NCBI GenBank assembly: GCA_947475545.1
Contig: CANJLL010000001.1
Coordinates: forward strand, 496,001 to 560,000
From: Chloroflexota bacterium
GTDB taxonomy: Bacteria; Chloroflexota; Limnocylindria; Limnocylindrales; CSP1-4
DNA length: 64,000 bases
Reading direction: 5' to 3'
Part shown: piece after piece, positions 53,099 through 62,363 of the stretch
Layout: the number at the start of each line of letters is the position of its first letter
Position numbering within the stretch: position 1 is the first letter of the stretch
Notes under the pieces: generated by a model
Seen by the model: only the letters and a program-made list of their open reading frames with translations
What the model was told of the DNA's origin: nothing
Databases searched by the model: none
Program-made: the position numbers and the translations under genes

Positions 53099-54535
53099 TT
53101 GCTGGAGATGGACGCGGAGGAGTTCCGACGCCTGGCGCACCGCGCCGTGGACATCGTGGCCGACGACCTGGCAGGCACCCAGGTGGACCCCCAGAAGCCC
53201 GCGCGGCGGCCCACCTCGGCCGGGCTTCGCGACCGGATCATGCAGGCGCCGCTCCCGGTCGGCCCCCTCGACGCCGACGCCATCCTGGATGCCTTCGTCG
53301 CCGACATCCTCCCCTACCCGATGGGCAACGGCAGCCCGCGCTTCTTCGCCTGGGTCAACTCGCCGCCGTCGCCGATCGGCGTGATCGGCGACCTCCTCGC
53401 AGCGGCGATGAACCCCAGCGTCGCCGGCGGCGACCACGCCGGCACCTACGTGGAGCACGCCGCGCTGCGCTGGATCGTTGCCCTGCTGGGCCTCGACCCC
53501 GCCGCCGGGGCAATCCTCACGTCAGGCGGCAGCGTCGCCAACCTGGTCGGCCTGGCCGTGATGCGCAACCGGCTGGCACCAGGCGTGCGCGCGAGCGGCC
53601 TGCGGGCTGCGCCGCCCCTCGTGATCTACACCTCCACCCAGGGGCACTCGTGCATCGAGAAGGCGGTCGAGATCCTGGGCATCGGGCACGACTACCTGCG
53701 CAAGGTCGCGGTCGATAACGACCTCCGGATGGACATGACGGCGTTGCGGACAGCGATCGCTGCCGACCGGGCCGCCGGTCTCCGGCCCGCCTGCGTGGCC
53801 GCCAGCGCCGGGACGGTCAACTCAGGGGCCATCGACCCCCTTGCCGACATCGCCGACCTGTGCGCGGCGGAGGGGCTCTGGTTCCACGTCGACGGCGCAT
53901 ACGGCGGCTTCGGGCTCCTCGCCGAGCAGACCGGCGGCCTGGACGGCCTGTATGCCGGCCTGGAGCGCGCCGACTCGGTGGCGGTTGATCCCCACAAGTG
54001 GCTCTCGATTCCCATCGAGTGTGGCTGCGCCATCGTGCGCGACAGGGCCGCCATGCGGGAGACCTTCAGCCTGGTGCCCGCCTACCTCCGTGACGACACC
54101 GAGCTGCCCTGGTTCAGCGAGTTCGGGATCCAGCAGACCCGTGGCTTCCGCGCCCTCAAGCTGTGGATGACCCTGCAGGCGGTTGGCGCCGACGGCTACC
54201 GCACCGAGATCACGCGCCAGGTGGCCCTGGCGGCGATGCTCCGGGACCGCGTGGAGGCGCGTCCCGCGCTGGAGCTGGTGGCGGACGGGCCACTATCGAT
54301 CGTCTGCTTCCGGGTTCGCACCCCAACGGACTCCCCCGCGACGGCGGATGCCGTGAACCGTGCCGTCTCGGCCCGCCTCCAGGCCGATGGCCGGGTTTTC
54401 ATCACCACGACGGTGATCCGCGGCGTCGTCGCCCTGCGCGCCTGCATCGTCAACTTCAGGACCCGAGAGCAGGACCTCGACGTGCTCCTGGACGAGGTCG
54501 AGGCGGCAGCCCGCGCGGTGGCAGCCGGCGGCTGA
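53099..54535 (+). CDS. PLP-dependent (group II) amino-acid decarboxylase
   Basis: A 478-residue decarboxylase of the aromatic-L-amino-acid/glutamate type (fold I). Motifs are HPRFFAWVNS-like GSPRFFAWVNSPPS near 77, ILTSGGSVANLVGL near 140, STQGHSCIEKAVEILG, WFHVDGAYGGF (PLP-binding Asp) and VDPHKWLSIP with Schiff-base Lys300. Product would be an amine from tryptophan, tyrosine, DOPA or similar; specificity is not readable. The start is TTG at 53099, eight bases after AGGAGGG; an ATG at 53108 is too far from that site. A TATCCT -10-like box lies at 53069-53074. Confidence 0.92.
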   Translation: MLEMDAEEFRRLAHRAVDIVADDLAGTQVDPQKPARRPTSAGLRDRIMQAPLPVGPLDADAILDAFVADILPYPMGNGSPRFFAWVNSPPSPIGVIGDLLAAAMNPSVAGGDHAGTYVEHAALRWIVALLGLDPAAGAILTSGGSVANLVGLAVMRNRLAPGVRASGLRAAPPLVIYTSTQGHSCIEKAVEILGIGHDYLRKVAVDNDLRMDMTALRTAIAADRAAGLRPACVAASAGTVNSGAIDPLADIADLCAAEGLWFHVDGAYGGFGLLAEQTGGLDGLYAGLERADSVAVDPHKWLSIPIECGCAIVRDRAAMRETFSLVPAYLRDDTELPWFSEFGIQQTRGFRALKLWMTLQAVGADGYRTEITRQVALAAMLRDRVEARPALELVADGPLSIVCFRVRTPTDSPATADAVNRAVSARLQADGRVFITTTVIRGVVALRACIVNFRTREQDLDVLLDEVEAAARAVAAGG

Positions 54536-54550
54536 TCGTCGGCCGGGACC

Positions 54551-56227
54551 TCAGGAGGCGACGACCGGCAGCTCCAGCCGGGACGGATGCCGCCCGCCGT
54601 ACCACAGTGCCTGGCGGGCCACCGCGAAGACGGCCGAGCGCGGATCGTCGCCGCCGGTGTTGTGGTTGCGGTCGAAGTTCGGGAAGTCGCTGCTGGTCAC
54701 GTCCAGCCGGATTCGGTGCCCGGCGGCAAAGCGGTTGGCCGTGGCGCGGAGCCGGATCTCGTAGGCGACCACCTCGCCCGGGATCAGGGGCCGGGGGGCA
54801 TCGAACCCGTCGCGCCAGCGAGCCCGGACCATGCCGGTGGCGACGTTCACGGCCCGGCCGTCCGGCTCCACGTCGAGGAGCTTCACATGCCAGTCCGTGT
54901 CGGGCGCGTCGCTGGATGCGTGGAGGATCAGCCGGGCCTTCCCGATGGTCTCGACCGGCGCGTCCAGCGGGGGTGTCTCGAAGCGGACGATGTCGCGCCG
55001 CCCGTCCAGGATGCGCTGGTCCATCGGCGCGTCCTGGTAGTCGGCCGAGTAGGTCGAGGGCACCGGGTCGCGCGGGTCGTAGCTGAACTCCAGCACACCC
55101 TGCCCGGCGGGGGGCGCGGCCGACAGCGTGCCCGGACCAAGGTGGAGCGCCAGGTCAGGCGTGGTGGTCGGCGGCCAACGGTCCAGCTCGCGCCAGCTGT
55201 TGGCGCCCATCACGAAGATGCGGACGCGTGGAGCCGGCACCGGACCAGGCCGGGCTCCGGGCGTCACGATGGGGCGAAGCGTGCGGTCGAACCAGTCCAC
55301 GGCCTCGTCGGCGTAGGCATGCTCGGCCCCGGGCCCGAAATCGACGTCGCCGACGACCCTGGGCCGCGCGTAGCCATGGCTCCACGGGCCCACGGTCAGC
55401 TCTGTGGCGGCAGTGCGGGGCGTCGCCTGGGCGGCGGTGAAGAAGTCAACCGTGTCCAGGCAGCGGTCGTGCCAGCCTGTGACCAGGCCGATCGCGACGT
55501 CTGGAATCAGTGCCGGGATGCCGCCGTAGTGGTAGAAGTCGTCGCGGTGTCGGTCGAACCAGGCCTGCCAGTACGGTGCCATGCCGCCGAGTCGCTCCTC
55601 GGGGATGGCCGCCAGCGGGACGTTCCACATCCAGCGGCCCGCCTCCGAGTGCCAGAGCTGCTCGGATTCCGCGCGGGTGTGGGGCGGCGGCATGCCCAGC
55701 CGCCGGCGGGTATCGGCGGCCAGCATCAACGCCCACTTGAGCTGCCGGCCGACGCGGAAGACCCCCGGCCAGGTGCTGAGCGAGCTGGGCATCATGCCGC
55801 CGGGGAGGATGGACCGCAGGCCCGCCGGTCGCAACGCCGCCGTCTCCCACTGGACCGACGCGTCGTACGAGACGCCGTACATCCCGACCGCCGGGAGGGT
55901 GCCGGCCAGCCCCTGCGCCCATGCGACCGCGCGGGCGCCATCCGATCCGTCGAGCCGTCCCTCGATCCACATGGGGACGAACTCGCCCTCGGAGTCAAAC
56001 CGGCCGCGCAGGTCCTGGACCACGACCACGTAGCCGCGGCTGGCGATGGCCTCGGCCATCTCGCGGTAGTTGGCCTGGTGCCGGCCGTAGGGCGTGCGGT
56101 GCAGGAGCACCGGCGCGGCCGAAGCCCGGCGCGGGCGATAGATATCGGCCCGGAGCTGGACGCCGTCGGGCGCCCGCATGGCGAGGTTGGTCTCGACCGC
56201 GACGGCAGCCCGCCGGAGATCGGTCAT
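54551..56227 (-). CDS. CocE/NonD family hydrolase
   Basis: A 558-residue serine hydrolase of the cocaine-esterase/X-Pro dipeptidyl-peptidase family. The alpha/beta domain has VLLHRTPYGRH, VVVVQDLRGRFDSEG and the nucleophile motif GVSYDAS (family G-x-S-Y-x-G, here with Ala at the last position). The catalytic Asp/His region lies around VTGWHDRCLD and GPWSHGYARP, and a C-terminal jelly-roll (HRIRLDVTSSDFPNFDRN) completes it. It hydrolyses esters or amides; the substrate is unknown. The ATG at 56227 was chosen because the longer frame adds only Arg/Pro-rich sequence. Confidence 0.9.
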   Translation of the reverse strand: MTDLRRAAVAVETNLAMRAPDGVQLRADIYRPRRASAAPVLLHRTPYGRHQANYREMAEAIASRGYVVVVQDLRGRFDSEGEFVPMWIEGRLDGSDGARAVAWAQGLAGTLPAVGMYGVSYDASVQWETAALRPAGLRSILPGGMMPSSLSTWPGVFRVGRQLKWALMLAADTRRRLGMPPPHTRAESEQLWHSEAGRWMWNVPLAAIPEERLGGMAPYWQAWFDRHRDDFYHYGGIPALIPDVAIGLVTGWHDRCLDTVDFFTAAQATPRTAATELTVGPWSHGYARPRVVGDVDFGPGAEHAYADEAVDWFDRTLRPIVTPGARPGPVPAPRVRIFVMGANSWRELDRWPPTTTPDLALHLGPGTLSAAPPAGQGVLEFSYDPRDPVPSTYSADYQDAPMDQRILDGRRDIVRFETPPLDAPVETIGKARLILHASSDAPDTDWHVKLLDVEPDGRAVNVATGMVRARWRDGFDAPRPLIPGEVVAYEIRLRATANRFAAGHRIRLDVTSSDFPNFDRNHNTGGDDPRSAVFAVARQALWYGGRHPSRLELPVVAS

Positions 56228-56255
56228 CGACCCAAGCCCCCCAGTCAGGGGGTGA

Positions 56256-56453
56256 TCACGCCTTGGTCGTGGCCCCCGTCTCCTTGCCCTTCGGCGTCTT
56301 GGGCTTCTTGGGAGTCTTCGCCTTCTTGTCCATCTCATCCCCAGGTGATTCGTGCGGTGGCCGGAAACGGTCCGGAAGCATGGGATCGGGCTCGGCTGGG
56401 GGGCTGGTGCGCGGGCGAACCTTGCGCACCACCCGACGTCGTCCCTCGTCCAC
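56256..56453 (-). CDS. Possible 65-residue Lys/Pro-rich small protein
   Basis: From GTG at 56453 the frame encodes VVRKVRPRTSPPAEPDP, a short central stretch, and a Lys-rich end MDKKAKTPKKPKTPKGKE. Nothing homologous is recognised. TAGCCT ends four bases before the GTG, and the stop lies 28 bases before the CocE gene, so it may be the first gene of that operon. A shorter start is the ATG at 56333. If it is not real, 56228-56706 is a 479-base gap holding only promoter-like sequence and a 5-bp hairpin at 56238-56252. Confidence 0.4.
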   Translation of the reverse strand: MDEGRRRVVRKVRPRTSPPAEPDPMLPDRFRPPHESPGDEMDKKAKTPKKPKTPKGKETGATTKA

Positions 56454-56706
56454 CTTGAGGCTACCGGAGTGCCGCCCGGATGTCGATGCCCTCTCCGATG
56501 GCGCCGCCCGACAGGAGGCTCGGGTGCCTCCAGGCCTCGCCTGTTCCATCAGTGGCCGGGGCTGGCGGCCCCCCGGCCCAGGGCGGCGCGACGGCTGATG
56601 CGCGGTGTGGGCCGAGGATGGCGCGTGCGGCAAGCGGTTCTGCCGGCGGCTATGCTCACCGGTAACCAGCCGGAACTTGCCCGGCGGTCACCCCGAGGCA
56701 CCACCC

Positions 56707-58356
56707 GTGGCCGTACCCCTCTCCGCTCCGGGAAGCACGGAAGCTCGCGGTCCCAACCTTCCGACGACTCTGCCCGATCTCCTCGCGCGCGCCATCGCCC
56801 TTCACGGGCCAGAGCCCCTCCTCGGCGTGCGCACCTCGACGACGCGCGAGGACTCGCTGACGTATGCCGGGTTCGGCGCAGCCGTGGCGAACGCGGCCGC
56901 ACGGCTCGCCGCGGCGCTTGCGCCCGGCGACCGCGTCCTCATCCAGGGCGCCCCCGGCCCCGGGTTCGCGGCCGCCCTGTTCGCCGCGCCCCGCGCCCAC
57001 GTGGTCCTGGTCCCGCTCGACGCGCGCATGACGCCCGACACGGTGGAGCGCATCGCCATGCTCACGGAGCCGTCGGCGATCCTGCTGGGCTCCGGGGCCA
57101 CGCTGGAGCCGGCGACCAGCGCCCGGCTCGCGCCACTCCCGGTCCTCGACCTCGACGACATCACGGACCCCGCCGATGCCGACGCCGTGGCGGCCCTGGC
57201 CGCGCGCGAGCCCGCCGGTACCGACGATCCGGTCGAGATCCTGTGCACCTCCGGCTCGACCGGCCAGCCCAAGGGCGTCACCGTGACCCAGGCGATGCTG
57301 CTGGCGTCCACGTGGCGCTGCCTCGAGACCATCCCCGCCGGCCCCAACCGGATGGTCTCCATCCTGCCCCTCAGCCACATCATGGAGCAGGTCGCGGGCC
57401 TCATCTACACGGTGGCGGCCGGCGCCGAGACCGAGTACATCGCCACGCTGCGCCCCGACCTCATCGCGGCCGCCATCAAGGGTCACCGGGCGACCGCCCT
57501 GGTGGTGGTGCCGCAGGTGCTGGAGCTGCTCTTCGCGGCGATCCGGCGCGAAGCCGACAAGAGCGGCAGCGGGCCCACGTTCCGCCGCGCCCTGCGGATC
57601 GCCCCGTACCTCCCCATCGCCCTCCGCCGGCGGCTCTTCCGGAAGGTCCACGCCGCGCTGGGTGGTGAGCTCCGATTGGTGCTCTCGTCGGCCGCGCACC
57701 TCTCGCCCGCGCTGCAACGGATTTGGGAGGCGCTGGGCGTCGAGGTGGTCCAGGGCTATGGCTCCACCGAGGCCGGCCTCGTCGCCACCAACTACCGGGG
57801 CCGGACGCCGTCCAACCGCGTCGGCTGGACGAGCGCACCGCTGGCGCTCCGGATCGAGCCAGATGGCGAGATCGTGGTGCGTGGCCCCTCCGTGTTCGAA
57901 GGCTACTGGCACGACCCGGTGGCGACCGCGGCGGCGTTCACACCGGACGGCTGGTACCGCACCGGGGATATCGGCGATCTCGACGAGAAGGGCGCGCTCC
58001 GCCTGGCCGGCCGGACGCGGTCCCTCATCGCCCTGCCCAACGGCATGAACGTGCATCCCGAGGACGTGGAGGCGGCGCTGATCGCGGAAGGCCTGGTGGA
58101 CCCCGTCGTCTACGAGGCGCCGGCCGGCAAGATCGCCTTCACCTACCGCCCCGGCGCGGCCTTCGCCGTCCAGCCGGACGATGAGGCAGCCGCCCTGGCG
58201 GTCGCCGTCCGCGCGGCCAACCGGCGCCTCTCGGACCACCAGCGGGTCTCCGGCCGGGCGCCCTACCCGGATGCGGACTTCCCGCGGACGCACACGCGCA
58301 AGGTGCGGCGCTCCGCGGTCGCCGAGCGGATGGCCGGCGCGACCCTCGGGCGATAG
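56707..58356 (+). CDS. AMP-dependent synthetase/ligase (ANL superfamily)
   Basis: A 549-residue adenylating enzyme that would activate an acyl group with ATP, usually for CoA transfer. The P-loop ILCTSGSTGQPKGVTV lies near residue 178, the A4/A5 motif VVQGYGSTEAGLVATNY near 350, YRTGDIGDLDEKGALRLAGR near 418 and the catalytic-Lys region HTRKVRRSAV near 530. The C-terminal domain looks shorter than in classical acyl-CoA ligases. GTG at 56707 is preceded by GAGG. It is followed 22 bases later by an ornithine-cyclodeaminase homologue and both are probably one transcript. Confidence 0.9.
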   Translation: MAVPLSAPGSTEARGPNLPTTLPDLLARAIALHGPEPLLGVRTSTTREDSLTYAGFGAAVANAAARLAAALAPGDRVLIQGAPGPGFAAALFAAPRAHVVLVPLDARMTPDTVERIAMLTEPSAILLGSGATLEPATSARLAPLPVLDLDDITDPADADAVAALAAREPAGTDDPVEILCTSGSTGQPKGVTVTQAMLLASTWRCLETIPAGPNRMVSILPLSHIMEQVAGLIYTVAAGAETEYIATLRPDLIAAAIKGHRATALVVVPQVLELLFAAIRREADKSGSGPTFRRALRIAPYLPIALRRRLFRKVHAALGGELRLVLSSAAHLSPALQRIWEALGVEVVQGYGSTEAGLVATNYRGRTPSNRVGWTSAPLALRIEPDGEIVVRGPSVFEGYWHDPVATAAAFTPDGWYRTGDIGDLDEKGALRLAGRTRSLIALPNGMNVHPEDVEAALIAEGLVDPVVYEAPAGKIAFTYRPGAAFAVQPDDEAAALAVAVRAANRRLSDHQRVSGRAPYPDADFPRTHTRKVRRSAVAERMAGATLGR

Positions 58357-58378
58357 CGAGCCGGGAGGCGAGGACCAG

Positions 58379-59449
58379 ATGCCCATCATCATCACGGACG
58401 AGCATGTCCGCCAGCACCTCTCCATGCGCGAGTGCATCGACGCGATGCACGTCGCCTTCCGGGACCTCGCCGAAGACAAGGCCGTGAGCCTGCCACGCCT
58501 GCGCTACAAGGTCCAGGCCGGCGTGCCGGACCGGAGCTACTTCGCCAACGTGCACGTCGGCGCGGTGCCCAGCCTGGGCGTGGCCTGCGTCCGGGCCGGC
58601 AGCCACATGCTGGACAACTCGTCATTCGAGCGAGGCCGCCGCTCCAAGGTGAACCCCGAGCCGTTCAACTGGACCGTCATCATCCTGTACGACATCAACA
58701 CGGCCGAACCGCTGGCGTTCCTGCACGAATCCCAGCTGTCGGGGATGCGCGTCGGGGCCACCTCGGGGGTGGCGGTGGCGGCCGTCGCGCGCGATGACGC
58801 CGCCGTCCTGGGCCTGCTGGGCACGGGACGCCAGGCGCGGGCCCATCTGGAGGCCATCTCCCTTGTGCGGCCCATCCGGCGCGTGCAGGTCTTCAGCCCC
58901 AATCCGGAGCACCTGGCCGACTTCGTCGAGCGAACCCGCGGGTTCGCTCGGCCGGACCTCGAGATCGTGCCGGTGGCGGACGCCCGCACCGCGATCGATG
59001 GTGCGGACATCGTCTGCTCCAACACCAACTCGCTGCGACCCGTCGTCCTCGGCGAGTGGCTGGCGCCCGGCCAGATGGTGATCACCATCGGCAACACAGA
59101 CGCCGCCGGCCTCAAGACCGAGGTGGACGAGGAGGTCTTCGCCCGGGCATCGGACATCGTGGTCAACCACTGGGCGAGCGTCGTCGCGGACAACCAGGTG
59201 GAGCTGCTCGACGCGATCCAGGACGGCCGGGTGGCCCGGGAGCACGTGCACGAGCTGGGCGACATCGTGGCGGGGCGGGCGACGGTCCGGTCGCGGCCCG
59301 ACAACATCGTCTACTACAAGAGCAACACGGGCCTCGCGATGCAGTTCGCCGCCGCCGGCGCCATCCTCTATCGGAAGGTCAAGGCCGCCGGGACCGCCCA
59401 CGAGATCCCCCGCGAGTGGCTGGGCAGCGAGCGCTACCAGATCGGGTGA
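58379..59449 (+). CDS. Ornithine cyclodeaminase/mu-crystallin family protein
   Basis: A 356-residue Rossmann-fold protein. Family features are LHESQLSGMRVGATSGVAV, the NAD-binding LGLLGTGRQARAHLEAI, RRVQVFSPN, ADIVCSNTNS and VITIGNTDAAGLKTEVD. Members act as ornithine or lysine cyclodeaminases, ketimine reductases or alanine dehydrogenases. The highly conserved active-site pattern is only partly readable here, so no reaction is assigned. The ATG at 58379 follows GGGAGGCGAGG. Its partnership with the upstream synthetase hints at amino- or keto-acid derivatisation. Confidence 0.88.
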   Translation: MPIIITDEHVRQHLSMRECIDAMHVAFRDLAEDKAVSLPRLRYKVQAGVPDRSYFANVHVGAVPSLGVACVRAGSHMLDNSSFERGRRSKVNPEPFNWTVIILYDINTAEPLAFLHESQLSGMRVGATSGVAVAAVARDDAAVLGLLGTGRQARAHLEAISLVRPIRRVQVFSPNPEHLADFVERTRGFARPDLEIVPVADARTAIDGADIVCSNTNSLRPVVLGEWLAPGQMVITIGNTDAAGLKTEVDEEVFARASDIVVNHWASVVADNQVELLDAIQDGRVAREHVHELGDIVAGRATVRSRPDNIVYYKSNTGLAMQFAAAGAILYRKVKAAGTAHEIPREWLGSERYQIG

Positions 59450-59483
59450 GGCGTGGGCAGACCGCGGGTTTCGCGATCGACCA

Positions 59484-60269
59484 TCAGGCGGTGGCGGACA
59501 CGGTGATGGTCCAGGGCCGGCCCGCACGCGCCGGCGGCTCCAGGCGCACGGGCCAGCGGTCCGCTAGCACCTCGGCAAGTTCCGCTGGGCTCGCCGGATC
59601 TGCGCCCGACTCGAGCAGGTGGCGTGCCGCCTGCCCGCGGACACGCTTGACGATGACGTTGCCAACCCGGCGGCCGTCCGGCCCGTCCGGCGCCAGCCGG
59701 ATGGTCGCCGTCCGATCCCCGAGACCAGGCGGCATTCCCAGCGCCTGGTAACTGGACGCCCGCAGGTCGAGGATGGCGCCGCTGGATCCGGCGGCCTCGG
59801 CGGCCTCGGCCAGCACGTCCGGCAGGACGGTCCGCCAGCCCGGCTCCAGCCGGTCCACGCCGACGAGGCGCGCGCAGACGTTGAGCCGGTAGGGCGGGAT
59901 GCAATCCGTGGTGCGGAGCGCGCCCCACAGCGCGGAGACCACGATGACGTCTCGGGCGGCGCGCTCCCTGGCCGCCGGCGACAGGGTCGCGGCATCGAGG
60001 CCATCATGGAGCGTTCCGGCGTACACCTCCAGGACCGGGCTGGCTGGCAGGTCGCGGAGGCGGACGTTGCGCTCCACGTCGCCCGCGATCGATGGCCCGA
60101 CAAGGAGGCGTCCGAGTGCGTCGGGGCCGGTGCTGGTGGCGATCAGCGCGTCCAGCACACGGGTCCGCATCGCCGTGAGGCCCGGGAACGATAGCGCCTC
60201 GAGCACGACCGGCCGGCCGTGAGCCGGCGGCGGGCGCTTGGTCTCGGACGACGGGACGATGATCAGCAT
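59484..60269 (-). CDS. yaaA: YaaA-like peroxide stress protein (UPF0246)
   Basis: A 261-residue YaaA homologue; in E. coli YaaA lowers free iron and limits oxidative damage. The start MLIIVPSSETKRPP is the family N-terminus. Further family regions are VLEVYAGTLHDGLDA (Y-x-G), VVSALWGALRTTDCIPPYRL and ILDLRASSYQALG, and the C-terminus holds RVRGQAARHLLES. The ATG at 60269 is preceded by a leaderless -10 box. The gene is divergent from the helicase gene, with only 87 bases between them. Confidence 0.9.
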   Translation of the reverse strand: MLIIVPSSETKRPPPAHGRPVVLEALSFPGLTAMRTRVLDALIATSTGPDALGRLLVGPSIAGDVERNVRLRDLPASPVLEVYAGTLHDGLDAATLSPAARERAARDVIVVSALWGALRTTDCIPPYRLNVCARLVGVDRLEPGWRTVLPDVLAEAAEAAGSSGAILDLRASSYQALGMPPGLGDRTATIRLAPDGPDGRRVGNVIVKRVRGQAARHLLESGADPASPAELAEVLADRWPVRLEPPARAGRPWTITVSATA

Positions 60270-60275
60270 GCGCGG

Positions 60276-60281
60276 ACTGTA
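60276..60281 (-). promoter_or_regulatory. TACAGT -10 box, leaderless yaaA start
   Basis: TACAGT on the minus strand ends six bases before the ATG at 60269. Confidence 0.5.
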
Positions 60282-60356
60282 GGGCGCTCCGACGATCCCC
60301 GTAGCCCTGGGCTCGACCATCTGACGCGTTCCGGGCAGGCATGGAATGCTTGGGGG

Positions 60357-62192
60357 GTGCGCAACCCCAACGGCCGGTCCGGGCCAACCGCTCTTGGTCC
60401 CGGCGGCCGTCCATGGTGGCCGTCCGACCATCGCCAGGTGCGGGGCCAGGTTAAAGGTCGCGGACAGGCCCTCGATGCGGTCGTCCTGCCGGAGCGCCGG
60501 ACGCCCGGCCGGGTGGTCGCCCACCTCGGGCCCGCCAACTCCGGCAAGACCCACGCGGGGCTTGAGGCGCTGATCCAGGCCGGCGCCGGCGCCTACGCGG
60601 CCCCGCTCCGGATGCTGGCGCGCGAGGCCTACGAGCGGCTGGCGGAGCGCCTCCCCGAGGGCCAGGTGGGCCTCATCACGGGCGAGGAGCGGATCAACGA
60701 GCACGCGTCCGTCGTGGCCTGCACCGTGGAGATGCTCTCGCCGACGCGCCGCGGGATCGTGGTGCTCGACGAGGTCCACTGGGCGTCGGACCCTGAACGT
60801 GGCTCCGCGTGGACCCGAATCCTGTGGCATTGCGGCGCCGACGAGCTGTACGTCGCCGGGGCGTCGGACGCCGAGCCGCTCCTCTCGGCCGCGTTCGGCG
60901 ACGCCCTCGAGGTCGTCTGGACGGAGCGCCTCACCGGTCCACTCACCCTCGTCGGTCCTGTGGACCTTCGCGCATTGGCGCCCGCGTCAGTCGTCGTCGC
61001 GTTCTCCCGCGCCGCCGTGATCGCCCTCGCCGCGCGGATCCACCGCGAGCGCGGCGGCCGGGTCGGCGTCCTGTACGGGGCGATGCCGGTGGCTGCCCGT
61101 CGCCACCAGATCGAGCGGTTCGTCGCGGGCGAGATCGAGGTCCTGGTCTCCACCGATGTCCTGGGCCACGGCGTCAACCTCCCGTGCCGCGCGGTGATCT
61201 TCGCCGAGACCTCAAAGTTCGACGGCGTGGAACGGCGCGACCTGCTCCCGTGGGAGGTCGCCCAGATCGCGGGGCGCGCGGGGCGCTTCGGCCTCCACGA
61301 AGACGGCGCCGTCGGTTGGCTGCGCGGACTCTCCTGGCTGCGGCCAGATGGCCGGGTCGTGGAACGCGGGCTGGTGCCAGGCTCGTCCGTCGGTCCCAAC
61401 CGCGACATCCCCGCCTACCGGCGGCTGACCCAGGCGCAGCTGGGGCCCGCGCGGGCCGACTTCGCGGAGGTCCCGCCGCACCGCTGGGCCGACGCGCTGG
61501 ACTCCTGGGCCCGCGCCGCCCAGGCGGCCGTCAAGGACGCCGGCTGGCTGCGGACCGCGACCATCGCTCCCATGCGCGATCGGCTGCTCGTCGTTGGGCC
61601 GCAGCGGCTCCGGCGCCTGTCGGCCGACGATGCGTGGTCGCTGGCGGTGGCGCCGGTCGACGCGGACGGCCGCGGCGACCTGCTCTCCCGCCTGGCCGAT
61701 GCGCTGCTCACCACCCATTCCCTGGCCGACCTGGTGGACCAACGAGACCTCGCTGGGGCGACGATCGGCGAGGCCGAGGCGCGGAGCGGGCAGGCCGCGG
61801 CCCTCCGCTGGTTCACGAGGCGCCACCCGGGTGCCGGTGCGATCACCAGTGCCCAGGCCGACGCGCTGGAGGCGGCCGCGGCGGCGCGTGTCATCGAGCT
61901 GGTCCCCGGCGAGATCGAGGGGGCGGCGGCGGGACGCTGCATCTCCTGCGGTGCCGAGACGGCGCCGTGGTTCTCGCGCTGCGATCCCTGCCAGGCGGCG
62001 GCGACCAGGGGCGTCCGACGGCCCGAGTCGGGTGGGGCGTCCCGTGACCAAGGTTCGCCGGCGTTGCCGGCCGCTGCCGGCCCCAACCCTGGCCCACTTG
62101 GCGCAGCGGCGGGCGAGTTCCGACCCGCTCGCAGGCCGGCCGCGCCGCCCAACCGAGCAGCCCGCCGGCGACAAGCGAAGCGCGCGCGCTGA
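60357..62192 (+). CDS. SUV3-like ATP-dependent helicase with C-terminal Cys4 motif
   Basis: A 611-residue superfamily 2 helicase. Motif I is GPANSGKTHAG, motif II LDEVHW (DEVH), and the second RecA domain carries VGVLYGAMPVAARRHQIE, VLVSTDVLGHGVNLPCRAV and the motif VI WEVAQIAGRAGRFG. This combination matches the SUPV3L1/SUV3 RNA helicases. After a helical region, CISC-x11-CDPC forms a likely zinc knuckle, followed by a basic Pro/Ala/Arg tail. GTG at 60357 is taken as the start; GTG at 60438 is possible. A role in RNA turnover or surveillance is expected from the family. Confidence 0.85.
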   Translation: MRNPNGRSGPTALGPGGRPWWPSDHRQVRGQVKGRGQALDAVVLPERRTPGRVVAHLGPANSGKTHAGLEALIQAGAGAYAAPLRMLAREAYERLAERLPEGQVGLITGEERINEHASVVACTVEMLSPTRRGIVVLDEVHWASDPERGSAWTRILWHCGADELYVAGASDAEPLLSAAFGDALEVVWTERLTGPLTLVGPVDLRALAPASVVVAFSRAAVIALAARIHRERGGRVGVLYGAMPVAARRHQIERFVAGEIEVLVSTDVLGHGVNLPCRAVIFAETSKFDGVERRDLLPWEVAQIAGRAGRFGLHEDGAVGWLRGLSWLRPDGRVVERGLVPGSSVGPNRDIPAYRRLTQAQLGPARADFAEVPPHRWADALDSWARAAQAAVKDAGWLRTATIAPMRDRLLVVGPQRLRRLSADDAWSLAVAPVDADGRGDLLSRLADALLTTHSLADLVDQRDLAGATIGEAEARSGQAAALRWFTRRHPGAGAITSAQADALEAAAAARVIELVPGEIEGAAAGRCISCGAETAPWFSRCDPCQAAATRGVRRPESGGASRDQGSPALPAAAGPNPGPLGAAAGEFRPARRPAAPPNRAARRRQAKRAR

Positions 62193-62363
62193 GGCAGCCG
62201 CACCGCTGGCCGTCCCCAGCGCGAACCACCACGCATGACACCCACCCGGCGATCCCCCGCCCCGGCTGGATGCGCCTAACGGCCGGTGTTCGGGACCTGC
62301 GGCCCTCGCCGCCAGCCGTGGGACGACCACCCTTGTGGCGATGACACGAACTTGAGGTAGTCC

